A DNA stretch of 64,000 nt from Madurella fahalii (lineage: Eukaryota > Ascomycota > Sordariomycetes > Sordariales), in the NCBI GenBank assembly GCA_029876055.1, contig CM056879.1:1302001-1366000 (forward strand). Direction: 5' to 3'. The notes below the pieces were generated by a model. It was not told the DNA's origin and made no database searches. It saw only the letters and a list, made by a program, of their open reading frames with translations. The translations under genes and the position numbers were made by a program. This document shows positions 45,780 to 57,012 of this stretch, one piece after another (position 1 is the stretch's first letter; each line of letters starts with the position of its first letter).

Positions 45780-46503
45780 GTCGGAAGTTAGTGGTCCGAT
45801 ATGGTCCGGACGTTTGTGTGAGTCGGCTGGACAGTATGATTGTCGGTTGAAGGATATTGCTTCCTCCATGCCCTCGTATAGTTCTCCAGATACAGAGACT
45901 TCTATTGGTGTCGACATATCCATCCCACTTCATGCGTAACCTAGCATATATATGCCTAATCCCTCTAGTTCAAGCGCAACTAGAGTAGTACATAGAGAAG
46001 TATCTCAAGTCGAGACATGTGAACCCCGACTTATTAAAACATGAAACTTCAGCAGATAGAGAGTTAATAAACTATTATTATTCTTTCCTACTCCACTATA
46101 CCCTCTATATATGGTATGCCAGTCCTTCTGCTGCTTATAGTACAGGAAACCGTACCTTGAAAGACCGTAAAAACCTGCACCAGATATTTCAGGCTCCTCC
46201 GCTCCACGAAATCCGGTTAGTTGCAAATACCAAGGCCTTTTATCCCTCAACCCTATCGCCTCAGGACCCCTAGAAGTCATCAGCTCTACTAATTCCTATT
46301 TATTTTCAGCTTTTATTAGGCAATCGCTCTACCCTGGGTTTTTCTTAGCCTCGGTCCCAGCTCCCAGCCGCTCAAGTTTTTCTGTATCAGAGTTCTAGCG
46401 GTTTTTTCCGGTTCGTTGTTTTGGCCGATTATCGGGAACATAACCGATATCGACCTCCGAGACGACGGCTATATTTTGGAGAAGCCGGTACTCTCTAGGC
46501 GGC
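45780..46503. other. Convergent AT-rich spacer
   Basis: This is AT-richer than its surroundings, with no recognisable gene. Confidence 0.5.
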
Positions 46504-47456
46504 CTAGGATCTATAGAGGGGGCTAGGCAACTCCTGTAGAATGTAACACAGTGGGGCCATGCCATGTCCGATGTAATCGTAGATTTGGCGCACTGCATCC
46601 GTCCATTCCTCTCCGGCAATCTGGATGTTGGCTGCTAGGTCGTCCCTGTGCGCCCAGCCGCTCATGGCGGCGACGGGCGGGAAGTGAAGCCCACGGTACA
46701 GGACACCAACTGTTTTCCAGGCATCCGGAACATCGAAGTTGGCGACGAGTGTCAGGAAGCTTCCGGGAGTCGTAGCCCTAGTAAACGTGAACCCTCCGAG
46801 CTTGCGGGTTTCCTGCGCCGTGGTTGCCGTCGTGTCAGCCTGGCTCACGAGCAGATTGACTATAGCTCTGCGGTCGAGGTTCCTTTCATGGACGTCTTTC
46901 GTGTATAGAATAGCGCGGCTGCGTTGCTTTGTGTTCACCTCGTCGTCCTTGGCAAAGTCGATAGCCGGAACTCTCTTCCTATCTTGTATACAAGCCAGCA
47001 GAGGATCGGCTCCATGCTTGAGGAGAATTTTGACGTTCTCAAGCTTGCCCCACAACGCGGCCTCTGATATGGGAGTGCGACCTTCGACATCCCTCACATT
47101 CGGGTCCGCTCCCCTTTCAACAGCAGCTCTACAATCCTGGGATACATCTCGCAGGAGGCAAAGTGCAAAGCCGTCCTCCCGGTCACGGTGTGGTCCGTGA
47201 TGATTCCATCTTTGTCCTTCTCGTCATCGTCGTAATCCTCGGGATGGGTCGGCTTGAACCTGAAGGAATGGTGCTCAACGCCAGTGAGAAATAGATCGGC
47301 ATCTGCCGATTGATAGAGGTATTCGCAGACATAGTAGAAGTGGCCCTGGACCATACGGCTCAAGGCATATGGGACGGCTTTTATGACCACATCCTCGAAT
47401 ACGACCACCGTAGCAGTCGCTTCACTCCACTTTCGGCGGCTGTTGGCTTCTCGCAC
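46504..47456 (-). pseudogene. Ankyrin-repeat protein split by a frameshift
   Basis: Two overlapping minus-strand frames (47456-47094 and 47097-46504) together encode ankyrin repeats. The first ends TGRTALHFASCEMYPRIVEL and the second starts NVRDVEGRTPISEAALWGKL and continues VKILLKHGADP. The break is at a run of four C on the plus strand (47111-47114); one more base would restore the usual LLLKxGADPN register. The C-terminal ~110 residues (GFTFTRATTPGSFLTL, HFPPVAAMSGWAHRDDLAAN) are not repeats and I do not recognise them. The first frame has no ATG, so a 5' exon is missing or lies in the degraded stretch upstream. Ankyrin proteins often sit beside HET genes in fungi. Confidence 0.65.
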
Positions 47457-47673
47457 ACATCGAAGAGATCATCATCTCTCCTGGGGAAGTGTTTGGATGG
47501 ATCCACCCCAGCAGTTACAAAGATCCCTCTCTATTTGTCGATTTCGTGATTGGCAAATGCCTCGCCATCTACTTTGCCAAACTGGTAGTGTATCCGGTAA
47601 TCACACCGAAACCAAGCATCGGCGCAGTGTGATTGTCGCCGCTGACTATTTGGCCCGTATCCTGTAAAGCCAT
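47400..47673 (-). pseudogene. Degraded coding segment with an internal TAG, possibly the 5' part of the ankyrin gene
   Basis: A minus-strand frame reads WFRCDYRIHYQFGKVDGEAF, then HEIDK, a TAG, and after it DPSKHFPRRDDDLFDVCEKP and AESGVKRLLRWSYSR before another stop. The composition and even codon use look protein-coding, but I do not recognise the family. It abuts the ankyrin frame in the same orientation, so it may be its disabled 5' part. The evidence is coding appearance only. Confidence 0.35.
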
Positions 47674-48961
47674 GGCTGTGGATCTCGCCACAGGTTGGGC
47701 AGCGGACCTTCAGACTTGAGCCACCCTACAACTCGACATGTGCCAGAGGGACGGACTGGGGATATTGGAAACGGGTTGTCATGGCTTTCGATTTTCAAAA
47801 GTTTTGTGCCAGATGGACGCGTTGACTTCAGATTTGATTAGGTATAGGTTATGCAGCAGTTAGGTTTCCTGAACTTTGTGGAATTGGGAGCGACTATGGT
47901 GAGTTTGTCACATGCCCTCCTGCTGTCTAACACTGACATGGCCACTATCTTGTGTCTCGCTAAACGAGACGCTAAGCGTCGGGACTTTCCGTCTTATATT
48001 TTCATCAACCGTTGAAGCGGTTAGTTTGACGGCTATCTCAAAGTCTGCGGTGGTTTTGTACAGTCTAACACAGTTTTGTTTATTAGCGTGGTTCTTGCTC
48101 GTTGTCGGGCAGAGGGCTTACATCGAAGCAAGCTAGCATATGCATGAGGGGCGCTCGACATGCAGTATCGCGTGAAGGCGTTGGTCCTGCCGGTGAATAA
48201 TGATCACTAACAAGTCATCATCTACGGTCTTGCTGGCTGTGGCGAAGATATTTGCTGGCTCGTGTGTATACGTATCTCATCGTCGAATGTGGACATGGCG
48301 GTATCGTCAACCTCGGCGCAGGTTTGTTCTTGGGGGAGGTAGTTAAACCTCAATAGACATCGCTAAGCCCTAAGTATATAATTACGATCGCGGGCATAGG
48401 TCTACACTTGGTAAAAATGTTACTCTTCTTAATCTAGCTTCTTCTTAATAGCTATCTAGATTCTATACTACGGTAGGTAAGTACTGTGAGGACCAAGGGG
48501 TTCCTCGAGGGAAGAAAGACCGGAGTGCTTAGGTGCAAGCAGTGTACAAGATTGTCCTTCGTGCATAATATTCATTGTAACCATAAACCAAACTGTCGTA
48601 ACTCGTTCAGACTGGAGGTAAACAGCGTGAGGAGAGGCTTCAGGGTCTCGAACATCCCGGCTATGAGTCTGAGCATTCGCCGCATAGGTGGACGGTGTCA
48701 AACAAAAGGAGGTCTGCTTTGGACGAGGCCGTATGTTACGCGGGGATGATGAAGATAGGCGGAACCCCATTGTAGTGCGGGGCTCCGAACCACTACGCCG
48801 CCCAATTCACCCTATTGTCTGCCTCTGTAACCATACCCGAAGGCTCAGCCCCAGCTCAGCGCGCATCACCACCCTGGTGTTCCAACTCTAGATGCCGCAC
48901 GGGTAAACGATCTAAGTTTGGTTTGACGGGCTGAGCTAGCAAGCATAATCCGTCGAGCCAT
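47674..48961. other. Intergenic, no supported gene
   Basis: AT-rich around 48350-48480. The short frames have no motifs. Confidence 0.5.
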
Positions 48962-51939
48962 TCAGACAATGAACCAAGTTCCCTCCTCAATGTACGTTCC
49001 TACTTCATCAGCCGCAAGAAAAATATCCCCTTCCCCAGGAGACTGACTCCCCTCAGAATGGTGGGGGCCCTCCTCAAGCACAAATCCCCATTCATCAACC
49101 ATATGCAGCTCCTCCCCATCACCGACCTCAGGATCACTCTCTACCTCGTCCGTCTCATAGTCCTCTTGAGCTTTCGATTTCTCGCTCGTTTCTGGGCCCA
49201 AGCCAAGTTCGTCGCTGATGTGGCTTTCCAAGCGTTGTTCAGAGGTAGGCTCGGGCTCTTCACTGTCTTCGGGCTCAGAGGGAGAAAGGTTTTCGGGGAT
49301 GAAGTCGTCCGTTGCTATGGGATCCAGGTACTCCGAGTCTAGAGAATCGTCGTCTTCGTCACCTTCTTCGTCATCTCCGCTCACCTCGTCCTCGCCCTCA
49401 CCCTCTGAATCCAAGGCGGAGTCCGTGTCGGACAGGTCTTCTTCCGTCAACAGATCCGGTCCGTCCTCATAATCGTCACCATCTTCTTCATCATCATCAG
49501 TCTCCCAACTGGAATCTGTCTCGCTGCCGTGGGACACCGAGAACGGATTGAGAAAGGTCACAATCGCGATACAGGCATGCTGGATCTGTATCCGAGTGTC
49601 CCTGGCGATGGACGGTTTGGTGGTATATCCAACAACGGCATCGGCCGTAACGATGTCGTTACTGTCCGACTGTTGGTGGAGACCTTCGAACCACAACTCC
49701 AATTCCATCCGGTCTATGGGTGGTCGGATGCGAGCCCGTCGCACATTCATCCGCGCAAGCTCCGTCGGCGACTGGTCGAGGATGACGCCATATTCCGTTG
49801 CTGCTTTCCATGTTATCTTGGGCTCGATGATGGTGATCTTTAGCTCAAGGCTGCTGTTCTCGTGGTCTCCTGAACGGTAACCAGCAAGGCCGATGGCAAG
49901 CCCGCAGTAGGAACGTCTGCGGCTGTCCTAAAGACAAAACCAGCCCCTGTGACGCGGAGCCCACGGCCGTTCTTGTCAAGAATCGCGGGCTTGCCCTCAA
50001 CATGCCTCAGGACCCCGCGCCCTGGTATTCCCAAGAACGAGGCAGACGCCCACCGGAACCCCTCCTCGTCCAGACGTCGATGCGTGTTGAAGATGATGTC
50101 CCGAGGAAAGACTTTTACCATGCTGAGGAACGTCCTCATCCGCCTCTTCGCAAGCTCCAGATCTGTCCTCCGAGACGGTATTCGCTGCGCATGACCTCTT
50201 CCAGGTCCTGGAGTGGCTTGAGATTCAGGCCCATCAACGTACCGAAGCAGATGGTCTCGTCGCTCCACCACGACGTCGAGCGCATCTTGACCATGCCAAT
50301 GGCGGGTGTGAGGGGGCCGAGGCGCTTGAACACGAGGCCGAGCGGCGCGAAGAGATCGTCCCGTAGGAAGTCCCGCAGGACGACGAAGTCGCCAATGATG
50401 GAGTTGCCAGCCTCGCGGGGGAACGTCACGCAGTGGTCGCTGGCGACAGATTTGTCCACGTCGGGGTACAGAATGTCGTCGTTGTTTACGGGCCTGTCCG
50501 CAAACTGCACCATAATCACCTTAGTCAGCATGCCCTCCTGCGTCGTCCAGAGCCGGCGGTTCCAGTTGGCGAGATAGAAGGCCAGGCCGATGTCGTGCTC
50601 GCTGTCGGTGCTGGCGACCGCCTCAAGCGTCGACGACAGCACCAGCACGGCCTAGGCGGCCTTGTTCGCGTCGGCCATCTTCCAGATGGCTTTCCGCCGG
50701 ACCGCTCTCCGCTCTACCCCCACGGGAACGCAGAGGGTGTCGAGCCAGAAGTGCTCTGGGCGGCGGTGGCCCTTGATGTCTTTGGACTGGGCTACAGCGT
50801 CCACTGCGTTCTGGATGCGGTCAAGCTGGCACTCGAGCAGCGAATTCTCGTCCAGATTGCCCAGCCCGTCACTCCACCTGCGATCGGCTCAGTCGTAGGC
50901 TCCCAGGAACATTACATGTAGTAACCAATGGGAGACTATGACTTACACATGGGATATGCAAACGAATGGAGGATCCGAAAAGCCCCTCCTCACTATGCGT
51001 GAAGACACGACTTCGAGCCACCTTCGTCGTGAATCCCACCTGAAGACAGGTACGCAGCCGGTGTCTCTATGATACTTATGACCGCAGCCATATCGGCTGC
51101 CACCCCGCCGCCGCAATCACTCTCGCCCGAGACGTGTTTCTGACAGTACGTCTCCCTGTCAACGTTGCGTGCCGTGCACTGGCTCGAGTTGCAGCTCTCA
51201 TGAGAGATGTGACCCTCCGGCCGCTCCATCTGCGTCAGGTAGTAGTGTCCGTCGATGCCCATGTCGACCATGCTGCGCTCGACGTCCATCGGACACCAGC
51301 CCTTGGCCCAGCAGGCGCCGTTGGAACAGAGGCGAGGCGCCCCAGTTGTTGCCGGTGCGGCGGATGTCGTAGTAAGCGAGCATGGCCGCGCCGAGGGTGT
51401 GCCTCAGCGCGATGATTGACACCCACGTCAGCTCCGACACGGGCGAGCGACTCGTCCCACGCCGACCTAGGCCGCCGGAGGAGGCCGCCACGACGTTGCG
51501 GGGCAGGCAGTACGTGTCGACGAATACCGAGACCCGCTTGAGGATGAGGGCCGCTTTCGTCGCCCACTCGATGTAGGTGGGAGTAGACTTCGCGCCCAGC
51601 TGCCGTACCTGGCTGCGCCATTTGGCGGATGAAACGGGGCAGTCGTCGGGTCGACACGAAGCGGCCGGTCTCGTCGACGAGGTCGGACGGCTCGAGGTGG
51701 ACGCCGGCGACGGCGAGCACCTCGACGGCGCAGCCGAAGTACAGCCAGTTTTGGAAGAAGGACTGGACTTCCTCGCGCGGTCGTCTGCCGAAGGAACTGT
51801 GTCCCGCAACCTCTTCAGCGGTCCAGCCCATACGGGAGGGGTAGCCCTCGAAGTCCCCGGGCCCGCGGGTGTACACCCCGAGCGTGAGGTTGGGGATTCG
51901 GAGGTGTGCTTTGCCCTTTGGGAGGGGAAAGTGGTCCAT
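48962..51939 (-). pseudogene. HET-type incompatibility gene, multiply disrupted
   Basis: Pieces of one long protein are read in order on the minus strand. It starts MDHFPLPKGKAHLRIP (51939) and continues VQSFFQNWLYFGCAVEVLAV, MDVERSMVDMGIDGHYYL, an intron joining to WSDGLGNLDEN, FWLDTLCVPVG, NRRLWTTQEGMLTK, IIFNTHRRLDEEGFRWASASF and a very acidic tail ending 48962. HET motifs ISHVWSDG, WLDTLCVPV and RRLWTTQEG define the family. The frame changes near 51638, 51300, 51075, 50200 and 49890, and a TAG at 50652-50654 interrupts it. The intron at about 50880-50965 has normal GTAAGT...CAG ends. At least six lesions make a functional product implausible. The acidic C-terminal 170 residues (DDDEEDGDDYEDG) may be a late extension. 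Confidence 0.75.
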
Positions 51940-52825
51940 TGAATGCTGATCAAAGCAGCAATCATTTATTGCAGAAACTAAAGCACGTGTGTTCCGGCCG
52001 AGGAGTCGGGACGGAAGAAAGATCAGAGATCGAAGATGAATACTTGGAGTTGACGATTAGGAGGCTCAATATAGAATGGGTTGAACTGGGAAGTATGATG
52101 ACCACCAAGTCCTCTGGCGGGGATTGTTCCCAAAACGGGGATGGGAAGGCTGCGTTCGGAAAGAGGGGTTACTCTATGTCCTGATAAGAGGTACCAAATC
52201 AAGAGGCCCAGCACAGCCTTCGTCCCAAGACCAGCCAATGGCCTTGCTCCCCCGCCCACCTTCACCAGCACCAAGTTACACGAAGGGGTGCTGTTTGGGC
52301 AGCCACGTCAAACTTTACGGGGATATGGACGTGTCTCGCGTTCCGTACCAGTCACGTTTCCCGTTTTTGTTAACAAATCGGAACCAAGGGCGGCAACCCG
52401 GAAGATGTCTTCTCTTCGAAATCACAAGACGTCTCAATGCAACCCATCCTCCGAGAATCGGAAGAGATGGAGCTCAGCGTATATGTAATGAGACGAGCTG
52501 CAAGAGAGTCAGCCCGGCCGTTTCATCCAATCATCCCTTTTATGACTAGCTCTCACGTTCTTGACTTCAAATCGTAACCTGGTAATGGGAAGTGTGGTTG
52601 ACTGGTAGAATTATAGATATAGAGGCTCAGGGGATCAGATGTGGTCAGGGTTAGGGGGTATGTATGAGCGAAATAGGGGGTAATTCTCCCATATACAAAC
52701 GGCCACCTACCTTCACTTCGACCAAACCTCCCGTATGTCCTCAAAAGGGATCTCCTTCTCAACCTCACCCATAGGTTCACTATCATCGATCCGAGTGCCA
52801 TACTTGTTCGGAGCCGTCCGGACTT
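51940..52825. other. Spacer between two pseudogenes, no gene seen
   Basis: Open frames at 52023-52550 occur on both strands without motifs. The upstream region of the HET pseudogene would lie here. Confidence 0.5.
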
Positions 52826-53933
52826 TCAGTGCGCCGCGCCAGAGTCAAGGTCATTGCCCTTTACGGACAGCGAGCCCGCGAAAAAGACAGGAACGAGTGA
52901 AGTGCCGAGCCCTGGGTACCATTCCTCTGCCTCCTTGAGAGCCCCCGTGACCCTCTTGTTCCGGATCCTCTCGGTGTGCGGGAATGGATGCCGTGCGCGC
53001 TCGGGCTGCGGCTCGCGCCGATGGAGTACAGGTTCTAGATACTTCCAATGAGGCCGATGCCGAGGAGAACTACAGGGAAGCACGCATTGTTAGATGTGTT
53101 GAGCACAGTGCCGGAGGAAGGGGGGATGACATATACCAGATGTTCTCTTCTAGCCTGCAGACTACAATCTGAAGCACGATTCACAACAGCGCTCGCACAG
53201 TCAAGACGACCTGAGTGAACATATGGGCCGCGCCGTCCTTGTCCCCCTGTGCCAATATCTCGAGGTCGAAACCGACTCCCCTTTGACCGATAATGACGAT
53301 GCAGTGTCGGCTGCCGTTGCCCCGGGTGATTGCCAGAGTAGCGCCGCCTTTCTTCAGACACGCCCACTTCTCGTTCCTCCACTGCGGCAGCAGTGAGCCG
53401 CCAAAGAACGCGAGCGCGATGCCTACGGCGGTCACGAAGAAGCTGCCCTAGTCGCGGTACAGAATCTACGGGATGATGGATATGCCGAGCTGGACGACGA
53501 TGACGGTGGCGCTGGACTACCACATCCAGTCGAGGACGGGGACGCCATGCGGGGCGAGGGAATCGTCGTCGACATGGTAGACGGTTAGACGCAGGGCTTC
53601 CCATTCAGGGCCTGACACGGCGGCGGTCTGGTTTTCGATATACCCAGGGGCTGGCGGGCTGTGGATTTCCGTGGCTGACCTGGGCGTGACATGGCTCTGC
53701 TCATCGCGCATCTCGTTGTCCACGCGGTCATCTTCGTCACGCAGCAGCCGGCCCAGAGCCCTCGTGGTCGTTCTGCTGTGGCCGCTACCGGTGCCAATGA
53801 CATTAGTGTTGGACATGTCGGTGTCTGGAATCAGACGACCATTTGTCTGAGCGTCCATGCCAGTGGCTAAGATGGGATCAGGGGATGATGGGAGGCGGTG
53901 GGAGCGGAACTCGCCACCAAACGTCTTCAGCAA
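52826..53933 (-). pseudogene. Fungal multi-TM protein remnant with four TAG stops
   Basis: The frame reads LTVYHVDDDSLAPHGVPVLD, then membrane segments SSATVIVVQLGISII and GSFFVTAVGIALAFFGGSLL, then QWRNEKWACLKKGG, RHCIVIIGQRGVGFDLEILA and a C-terminal EEWYPGLGTSLVPVFFAGSL. I recognise this layout from a common uncharacterised fungal membrane-protein family. TAG codons at 53517-53519, 53466-53468, 53448-53450 and 53035-53037 interrupt it. By the family pattern I recall, three fall where Trp is expected and one where Gln is expected. A splice or frame change lies between 53180 and 53083. The N-terminal half of the family is absent; upstream DNA is AT-rich. Confidence 0.65.
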
Positions 53934-54829
53934 GGTGCTCGCTGCGCAGGGATAATAATATAAGAATGCTACTTAAATTTAAGCCTCATTATATAGACCT
54001 TGTAAGCTAGTGTAGTTCAATCATCACGTCTTTGTCTTATTTGCCACGCAACAGCTCTATAATCTAGAAATCAGTGGCGACAACAAGCCTCTTCTAGATT
54101 ACTATAATGGTTGAAGCATGTCTAACTGTTTATTCCTTTGCGTACTCGTGTGGGTTGAAAATGAAGCCTATTTGTAGTGAATTCCGTACCTAGCTTATAG
54201 GAATACTTAGATCGTTTCGATTACTATATCCCAGTATAGAAGAAAGTCTTTCTAGGCATGAGCGAAGTTTAATTATTTTAGCTGAACGATAAAGCTGTAT
54301 AACTGGTTTAGTAGATTCATGGTTACCCCTTTTAAAGACAGCTTGCTTATCCTTCCTTGAACTTCTCTATTCCCTTTAATACTTTATGGAGTTGTTGATA
54401 AGAGGACTCTTCCATTTTTTTTTGATTGGCTCTTAACATCCTTGAAAAGCCCTTGGAGAGCCTGCTCTTGCTCAACGGGCTGAGCGGGTATCTGATCGAA
54501 CTAACTACATTGAACAAGATAGCTAGCCATCGTCCTGGTGTTATTGGAGGGCAATGATAGTAAAAAGAAGAGCGTTAGTCGTGACCTCAAAGTGACCGGC
54601 GAGACGATATAAGAGGGATAAGTAAAGGAGGATAAAGGTAGGAGCCAAAGGAAAAGGGGATGGGGAAGAATCGGTAAAGGATGCGGTTTCTTATCCTCAT
54701 AGCTACATTACCAGTGCTTACCCTTCTAAGCAGATAGGGAACTTTCAAGGGTAAAAAGTAAACAATTGTTGGTTATGCCTCTGTTCATGCCCCGGTGTTG
54801 GCGCTTTATGCACGCAGTGCGACATTATT

Positions 54830-54872
54830 CCGGCGCTCTCCATATTTGCCGGCAATATGAGATGTGCGCCGG
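54830..54872. repeat. Imperfect 43-bp palindrome centred on GCCGGC
   Basis: CCGGCGC...ATATTTGCCGGC on the left is mirrored by GCCGGCAATAT...CGCCGG on the right. It could fold into a hairpin. It is GC-rich and stands in an AT-rich neighbourhood. Confidence 0.5.
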
Positions 54873-56870
54873 ATCATAAAATGCTAACGGAGAGAGTTTA
54901 GGTTATTGGTTCGGAGCCGGCTTTAGGGTGAACTGCAATCTAGAAGCTGCAGGGACAAGCATTATTACCAACATCCAACTCGCAGCCCTGTCGTAAATGA
55001 TAAGGTATCCTTACTATGCGATGCAACCGCCCGCCGCCCTAAATGATCGATATCGCATGGGGTATGTTGTGTATAGGTGGCCGAGGTAAGGTAGTCAATA
55101 GTATTGCGAATTCTTGCGGCACCTCTCATTGCAATTTTTACGGGATGTGACGAGGAGCGTAGCGGAAAAGCGAATTTCGCGTTTGACGTCTTGTGCTGAC
55201 ATTGCGCCTGCTGCCTTTTCCGCAAACTTTTCTACACTCATACGCCGTTGTAAACTCGATGGTCTGACCTGATCACCAACCGGTTCAGTTATCCCCTCTC
55301 CCCGGAGGAGACCATGGCAAACTGACAACAACCCCCGCTGCCACTCAGGTTGGCTAGCTTGCTCGTGGTTGTTTCACATCCCTTGGAGCGAAGTAGATGC
55401 CGAGTTCGAACGCCTCATCATGCCCATCACGGATTCTAGAGTCTCTACCTACGATGTTGTGATCACGGTTTTGTAGACAATTCTGTCTAATATGGAGCCC
55501 CCCACCTATAAACCTAGGGAGCTAGAGATCACGAACCTGCTTAAGAAGGCGGTCGACATGCACGGGAGGGCACACCCTTCAGCCCCTAGAAGGTGCCAAG
55601 AAACATTTGAATGTGGTGCTCTCTCGTCTTCGTCTTCACAGACACAACGACTAACGTTACTCCAGGTCATCTGGAATGCGCCCCTGTTTGAAAATTGCTC
55701 CAGCGTTTGGAGACACGTTTTTGACATGTTAGCTACTTAACGGTGAGCGGATAATATGAAGAGGTTTACCTTCAGGCAGCTCGAAACGGAAGTTCCTGGT
55801 ATCACAGGTTTTACAGTTTAAAGACGGCGCCTGCGCGGATCATAGCGACCGGTCGGAATAGAGCTTGAATACAGCTGAGTTGGCGGTTCGGGCAGCAGCT
55901 AGCAGATGGAGCACATCCGATGAGGCGGTACATCATAGCCACAGGTTATTGCATTGAAAGGGACTATTTCTTTTCTGGATGTAGAATTCAGTTTACCCCA
56001 ATCATAGCAGTTTCTATCCAACGATGCAGTTACTGCAATGCTTACGTTATCCAAGCACGGAGTTAGAGAACCTACGACAGGTGTTCTTCGGCCGATCTCC
56101 TATCACAACAGCTTAGTCATTACTACCTAGTATTTTGGGTCATACCCAACCAGGTTGTGAAGGGTGCACTGGAGGATTTCATTCGCGAGTTGCAAACTCC
56201 TACAAAAACGAAGTAGGTTGTATAGTACAGTCCTTTTGTACTTGGTTATCTGTGCTAGTCATCCGGGGTACCGGTGCACGTAATTACCTATACTCTGGCT
56301 CCAAGACTACCATACATATCTCCTAGAAGCGGCTGCCTTCGAGAATCCTTCTACGCATAGAATTCCGGGCACCGTATGGGCTACCTGGTCATGACCCTTC
56401 CTGGTCTCACAAGCGGAATATGGCTGTCGTAATTACAACGCCATACCTAATCTCCATCGGGTGTACCGGTTCCCTAAGTCCGAGTTAACCTCCGGGCGCC
56501 ACGTTTGAGCTCGCACTCACGCTCGCACTCACTCTCACCTATTGCCGGGTAATAATCCTGATGCTAAGGGGTGACTCTCTGTTACGGCTATACCTTTTCT
56601 AGCAATTTCTAGCAGCAGATCGATGCCACGCTGGGATTATTTGCTCCTAAATACGTGTGCCAAGGACTATCCGCAGCCACGACGAAGCCGGTCGCAACGC
56701 TGGGCAGGCTGCGGCGCGTAATGAGACCTCAAGATCTCACATTTATCATGTAACAAACAGCTATCTATTACCTGCTGACAAATGTAAGCAAACACTCAAT
56801 GGATTTGCATTCAGGCCGGAACCGCAGTGTCCCTGAGTAGGAGCGGTGAGAAACCCCGCTCGGCCTCACT

Positions 56871-56878
56871 TATAATAA
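56871..56878 (+). promoter_or_regulatory. Candidate TATA element of the dehydrogenase gene
   Basis: TATAATAA lies about 140 bp upstream of the ATG at 57013. It is supported by position only. Confidence 0.35.
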
Positions 56879-57012
56879 GTACTGCTGCTGTCATCCAAGC
56901 ACACTCCAACTACACCGGTACACTGGACAACAAATCTGCTCTCTGTGTTCCCGTTCAACCACAAAGAGATATACATCGTACTTTTATTTCCTACGGCTCC
57001 GGCATTTTTACC

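Larger units (their letters stand above)
53934..57012. other. AT-rich, gene-poor stretch
   Basis: This is the longest block without recognisable coding sequence, clearly AT-richer than the rest at 53940-54780. Short frames (for example 55492-55740) have no motifs. It may be decayed mobile-element DNA, but no transposase, integrase or terminal repeats were identified. A hairpin and a TATA element inside it are listed separately. Confidence 0.5.

Noticed and set aside
35490..53933. Explaining all lesions as sequencing errors
   Set aside because: The run-associated frameshifts could be errors, but TAG stops at expected Trp/Gln codons and a GA splice donor are substitutions, and the left part of the window shows no comparable faults. 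Kept open only for individual run-length breaks.
53940..54780. Possible decayed retrotransposon in the AT-rich stretch
   Set aside because: The composition fits, but no reverse transcriptase, integrase or transposase motif and no terminal repeats could be read on either strand.
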